Part shown: positions 60,584 to 64,000 of the stretch, one piece after another
Position numbering within the stretch: the first letter of the stretch is position 1
Layout: every line of letters begins with the position of its first letter
Source of the DNA: Streptomyces buecherae
GTDB lineage: Bacteria > Actinomycetota > Actinomycetes > Streptomycetales > Streptomycetaceae
Length of the DNA stretch: 64,000 nt
Assembly: GCF_014295035.1 (NCBI RefSeq)
Contig: NZ_CP060404.1
Span: 2,320,501-2,384,500, forward strand
Direction of reading: 5' to 3'
Notes under the pieces: model-generated
The model's input: only the letters and a program-made list of their open reading frames with translations
The model's database searches: none
What the model was told of the DNA's origin: nothing
Made by a program: the position numbers and the translations under genes

Positions 60584-61487
60584 GGTCGTCTCCCCTCAAA
60601 CGGCCGCGCCCAGCGGCTCCCCCATCGTGCGAACACCTGCACGCATGGCGATAGATAACCACAACGTATGGAAAGTGGACTGACTGCGAATGTCACCGTT
60701 CCGTTCCAAGTCAGACAGGGAACGCGGGCCCCTGGCCAGCACGGCGAGCCGCCGGTCCGCCGACGGTCACGGCGCTCGCGCGCCGCGCGGCGGGCAGGCC
60801 AACCGGCGTACGGGGGGACGGGGTTCCGGCGGCGTCAGCACAGCGCGACGGGCCGGCCGCGGGCTAGCGGGCGGCCCGTCGCGGGGGCGAGGTCACGGGC
60901 GCTCGTCCCCGCACGCGCGGGGACGACTCACTCCGGACTGACCCACTACGGAAGGGGCCGCCCCCGCCGAGCGGGGACTCGTGGGGAGGCGGCACCCGGG
61001 TGCGGCGGGGGAGCACGGCGCGCGAACGCGGGGGCCGAGCCGGTCGCCGGGGCCGGTGGTTACCGGGGCCGGGCGAGGGTGCTCGGGTGCCGCCTCGCCC
61101 GGCGGGTTCGGATGCGGCCGGGGCGTTCGCCCGGCGCGCTTTCGGCCGGCACTCGGTGAGTGCCGGCCGCGTCAGTCGAGTTCGGCGACGGGGGCGGCCA
61201 GCGCCCGGCGGGCGCCGCCGCCGTCGCACGTGCCGAGCTAGGCGGCGGTGGAACGCGCGGCGCGCGGGCCGGCGGCGGGTCGCTGCGCGTCCTCGTCCAG
61301 GGCGGTGTCGTCTTCCCCGAAGTCCGCGGCCTGGAAGGGGTTGGTCGCTGGAGACGGCGATGCTGTGGCGGAACGGCGGGGCTGCCCTTCCGGAGCGGAG
61401 AACAGCGGCGTCGGTTCGATGAGAGGTCTCCCTATGGGTTACAGGCCCCCTGCGGGGCCTGGCGTGCCGCGAGCGGGCACGGCGGTG
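60584..61487. other. 0.9-kb gene-free region
   Basis: No protein gene with plausible codon use and ribosome site was found on either strand. Features: an AT-richer patch at 60648-60690 (GATAGATAACCACAACG) upstream of the transpeptidase gene, an 11-bp hairpin at 61144-61168 (GGCCGGCACTC/GAGTGCCGGCC), and the terminator of the Tudor-like gene at 61442. Confidence 0.5.
61442..61461 (-). terminator. Terminator of the Tudor-like gene
   Basis: CAGGCCCC (61442-61449) and GGGGCCTG (61454-61461) with loop CTGC, 27 bases past the stop. Confidence 0.7.
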
Positions 61488-61709
61488 CTACAGCTTGGTC
61501 ATCTTGGCGTACGGGCTCAGGATGCGCATCTGCGCCGGACCGAAGTCCACGAGCGCGGCGATTCCCTCCTCGACACCGATGACCCGGCCGAGGCCGTACA
61601 TGTCGTGGGTGACCTGGTCACCCACGGCGAAGTGCTTGGGCCCGGGGACGACCGGGGCTTTGAAGGGGCTGGTAGGCAAACGACGCTTCGGAGCAGCAGG
61701 CTTTGTCAT
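61488..61709 (-). CDS. Stand-alone UvrD/PcrA C-terminus-like (Tudor/SH3) small protein
   Basis: 73 aa. A basic N-terminus (TKPAAPKRRLP) is followed by a small beta-barrel sequence: FAVGDQVTHDMYGLGRVIGVEEGIAALVDFG in pieces, then MRILSPYAKMTKL. This pattern (VGDxVxHxxxGxGxVxGV...VDFG) is that of the C-terminal Tudor-like domain of UvrD/PcrA helicases, which contacts RNA polymerase, and of CarD-like N-domains. Here it is alone, with no helicase. A CATACT box lies some ten bases before the ATG, so the mRNA may be leaderless. The likely role is nucleic-acid or RNA-polymerase binding; unproven. Confidence 0.75.
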   Translation of the reverse strand: MTKPAAPKRRLPTSPFKAPVVPGPKHFAVGDQVTHDMYGLGRVIGVEEGIAALVDFGPAQMRILSPYAKMTKL

Positions 61710-62210
61710 TAGTCTCAGTATGCGCCTCCGCGCGCCCCGTTCGCAGGGGTCGGCGGCACGGAACCGGGCGGCGGCCCCCCATTTCCGCGTTCGACACCCA
61801 GATCTTGGCGGTTCGTACCACTGCCCCGGGGCCCGTGCGCTGCTGACCGTGACGGTACGCCGACGCTGGGTGCCCCCGGCGCCGGCGGTCGGCCTCGCTC
61901 GGCGCCCCGTCGGCGGCGCGCGCTCCCTTCGCCCGTCGCGCGGGCGGCTCGTCGGCGCGCGGCCCGGTCACCCACGGCTCGGGGCGGGCGCGCCGCGCGG
62001 GGGGTTGCGCGCCGGCGGCGCCGGCGGGGCGTGCCGCCGTTCGCGGTGCGCCCCGTCGCGCCTCGGGGCGGATGGGGTGCCGGCGGATGCTCCCTGACCG
62101 CGGCGTGGGGTGTCGTACGAGGTCACGGGGGTGCGCGGGGCGTGGGTCCGGCGATGTAGGCCAAAAAATCCAGTGAGCGATGTCAGTGGTGAACCGTAGT
62201 CTCGCCCCTG
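61710..62210. other. Divergent intergenic region
   Basis: Separates the Tudor-like gene (left) and the ABC exporter gene (right). No gene seen. A Gly/Arg-codon-like GC tract fills 61900-62100. The right promoter is probably within 62160-62205 (TGTCAGTGGTG...TAGTCT), where the sequence is less GC-rich. Confidence 0.45.
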
Positions 62211-64000
62211 ATGGCTGCGACAGGTGAAGCGACGATGACGGAGCGGGAGTCGCCCTCCCCGGGGGGCGCCCGCGAGGACGCGGGACCGGCGAGGGGTCGG
62301 TCGACCGTGCGCTCGTTGCTGCGGCTGTGGCCGTACGTACGGCCGATCCGTGGGCGTCTGATCAGCGCGGCGCTGGTGGCGATCGTCGCCTCCTGTATGA
62401 GCCTGGTCATCCCGATCACGCTGAAGTGGATCGTGGACGGGCCGGTGGCCGACCGGGACCCGAGCGGCGCGTGGCTCGGCGGCGCGCTGCTGCTCGCGAT
62501 CGGCGTGGCCGAGGCCGCGCTGTTCGGCATCCGGCGCTGGCTGGTGGCCCGGCCGCTGGCCTCGGTGGAGGCGGCGATGCGGGCCGACCTGTACCGGCAC
62601 CTGCAGCGGCTGCCGGTCTCCTTCCACGACCGCTGGGCCTCGGGTCAGCTCCTGTCGCGGGCCACCACCGACCTGCAGCTCGTGCGCCTGTTCCTGGCCT
62701 TCCCGCTCACCTTCCTGGTGGTCAACGGCGCGACGATCCTGATCGGGTTCGCCATCCTGCTGGCGCAGGACTGGCACCTCGGGCTGGTCCTGATGGTGCC
62801 CGCGGTGCCGATGATGATCCTGTGCTCGTACTTCGAGAAGCGGTACTCGCTGGCGGCGCGCAAGGCCCAGGACCAGATCGGCGACCTCACCACCCTCGTG
62901 GAGGAGAGCGTCCTCGGCATCCGCATCGTCAAGGGCTTCGGGCAACACCGGGGCCAGGCGCGGGCGTTCCGTGCGCTGGGGATGCGGCTGCGGGAGACGG
63001 AGCTGCGCAAGGGCAGCCTGCTGGCCAGCCTGTGGGCGCTGATCATGACGCTGCCCGAGCTGGCGCTCGGCGCGGCCCTGGTGCTCGGCACGGTGCAGGT
63101 CGCCGACGGTGACCTCTCGGCGGGCACGCTGGTGGCGTTCCTGTCCATCGCCCTCGCGCTGCGCTGGCCGGTGGAGTCGATCGGCTTCCTGATCGCGGTG
63201 AGCAACGACACGGCGACGGCGACGGACCGCTACTTCGAGGTGATGGACGCGCCGGAGGCCGACGCCTCCCTCGCGCACGCCCCGGCGGAGGCCGCCGGGA
63301 CGGCGCCGCACGATCCGGTGGCCTCGGGCCCGCCCGCGGCGCCCGCCGCCGCGCCGGGCGCGAAACCCGCGTCGGCGTCGACATCGGCTGACCCCTCCGG
63401 GCGGGTGGACCCCGCCCATGACGGGCTGCGGTTCGTGGACGTCTCCTTCCGGTATCCCGACGCGCCCCCTGACTCCCCGCCGCTGCTGCGCGGCGTCAAC
63501 CTGCACATCCGGTCCGGCGAGACGATGGCCCTGGTCGGGACGACCGGCAGCGGCAAGACGACGCTGACCGCGCTGGTGCCCCGGCTCCTGGAGCACACCG
63601 AGGGCCGCATCACCGTGGACGGCGTGGACATCACCACCCTGTCCCGGGGCGAGTTGCGCGCCCTGGTCGCCGTGGCGTTCGAGGAGCCGACGCTGTTCTC
63701 GGCGACGGTCGGCGAGAACGTGCTGATGGGGGCGGCCGACGCTGGGCCGCGCGAGTTGGAGCGGGCCCTGGAGGTGGCGCAGGCGGGGTTCGTCCACGCG
63801 CTGCCCCGGGGCGTCGACACGCAGGTCGGCGAGCAGGGGCTCAGCCTGTCGGGCGGCCAGCGGCAGCGGCTCGCGCTGGCCCGCGCCGTCGTCGGCAACC
63901 CGCGTTTCCTGATCCTGGACGACCCGCTCTCCGCACTGGATGTGCACACCGAGGCGCTGGTGGAGGCGGCGCTGCGACAGGTTCTCGCCAAGACCACCGC
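62211..64000 (+). CDS. ABC transporter, fused membrane and ATP-binding domains (exporter), 3' end outside window
   Basis: 597 codons visible, still open at the window end. Start ATG (AATGEATMTERESPSP); the second ATG eight codons on is the alternative. No Shine-Dalgarno is evident and TAGTCT lies 8 bases upstream, so it may be leaderless. Six membrane helices (about 45-330: LISAALVAIVASCMSLVIPI start) form an ABC exporter core with the loop FHDRWASGQLLSRATTDLQ. A Pro/Ala linker (345-395) leads to the ATPase: Walker A GTTGSGKTT, Q-loop region AFEEPTLF, signature LSLSGGQRQRLALARA and Walker B FLILDDPLSALD. Single fused half-transporters work as homo- or heterodimers; a partner gene may follow. 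The substrate is unknown. Confidence 0.93.
   Translation, partial: MAATGEATMTERESPSPGGAREDAGPARGRSTVRSLLRLWPYVRPIRGRLISAALVAIVASCMSLVIPITLKWIVDGPVADRDPSGAWLGGALLLAIGVAEAALFGIRRWLVARPLASVEAAMRADLYRHLQRLPVSFHDRWASGQLLSRATTDLQLVRLFLAFPLTFLVVNGATILIGFAILLAQDWHLGLVLMVPAVPMMILCSYFEKRYSLAARKAQDQIGDLTTLVEESVLGIRIVKGFGQHRGQARAFRALGMRLRETELRKGSLLASLWALIMTLPELALGAALVLGTVQVADGDLSAGTLVAFLSIALALRWPVESIGFLIAVSNDTATATDRYFEVMDAPEADASLAHAPAEAAGTAPHDPVASGPPAAPAAAPGAKPASASTSADPSGRVDPAHDGLRFVDVSFRYPDAPPDSPPLLRGVNLHIRSGETMALVGTTGSGKTTLTALVPRLLEHTEGRITVDGVDITTLSRGELRALVAVAFEEPTLFSATVGENVLMGAADAGPRELERALEVAQAGFVHALPRGVDTQVGEQGLSLSGGQRQRLALARAVVGNPRFLILDDPLSALDVHTEALVEAALRQVLAKTT

Noticed and set aside
60690..60941. 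83-codon plus-strand frame after the transpeptidase start
   Set aside because: Arg/Gly/Ser-rich translation without a ribosome site or a recognisable fold.
61968..63947. Minus-strand open frame of 659 codons opposite the ABC exporter
   Set aside because: The plus strand encodes Walker A, signature and Walker B motifs in order; the antisense product is Arg/Gly/His-rich without features.

Overview
This 64-kb window is very GC-rich. It has strong third-position G/C codon bias, frequent GTG starts, long convergent and coupled operons, and Streptomyces-type families: SARP/NB-ARC regulators, an ECF42 sigma factor with its DGPF partner, SseB paralogues, an HATPase anti-sigma-like protein, a small EF-hand protein and a gcvT glycine riboswitch. 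It is almost certainly a Streptomyces (or close relative) chromosome segment. No rRNA, tRNA, CRISPR array or intact insertion sequence was seen.

Layout. (1) 0.1-9.9 kb, minus strand: a four-gene operon encoding a Trypco1-like small protein, a trypsin-like protease with a VMAP-type C-terminus, a MoxR AAA+ ATPase, and a 1,876-residue vWA / winged-helix-BTAD / NB-ARC / TPR protein. It has the architecture of the MoxR-vWA-VMAP biological conflict systems and is one of the two best candidates here for an under-described system. (2) 10-12 kb: an acyl-CoA thioesterase and a TRIC/UPF0126 channel, separated by a low-complexity repeat. (3) 12.3-18.8 kb: an oligopeptide ABC importer with the unusual order C-A-B-D-F and a perfect 21-bp hairpin after the binding-protein gene. 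(4) 19.7-28.0 kb: a glycine/serine block with two SseB paralogues, a P-loop kinase-like protein carrying a coding minisatellite, a tandem glycine riboswitch, then gcvT, gcvH, glyA and sdaA. (5) 28.3-31.5 kb: a VapBC-like toxin-antitoxin pair, then an ECF42 regulon with two divergent, near-identical promoters. (6) 31.5-40.8 kb: a SARP regulator, a degenerate SDR and an MFS exporter, then a lower-GC island with a TauD-type dioxygenase and a CloQ/NovQ-like ABBA aromatic prenyltransferase, probably a small secondary-metabolite locus. (7) 40.9-46.6 kb: a deaminase, a PIG-L deacetylase and two convergent overlapping LysR genes. (8) 46.9-54.9 kb: a cyclodipeptide synthase operon (CDPS, NCS1 nucleobase permease, rhodanese) that ends in its own terminator, followed by a secreted thioredoxin and a subtilase-thioredoxin reductase pair, with two LysR genes divergent from the CDPS. 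(9) 55-64 kb: cell-wall hydrolases (GH25, amidase, L,D-transpeptidase), an EF-hand protein, an HATPase, an enoyl-CoA hydratase under a clean palindromic operator, a stand-alone UvrD-C-terminus-like Tudor protein, an ABC exporter cut by the window end, and a candidate small RNA at about 57.52-57.65 kb.

How parts work together. The riboswitch couples glycine level to glycine cleavage; GlyA and SdaA interconvert and degrade serine, and the SseB pair lies next to this block. The ECF42 factor probably drives both its own DGPF operon and the divergent small gene. The CDPS should make a cyclic dipeptide; the permease and rhodanese coupled to it suggest a nucleobase or sulfur link that is inference only. 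Many intergenic gaps hold short tandem repeats built on CCCCGTGCCCCGTAC-like or G-rich units.
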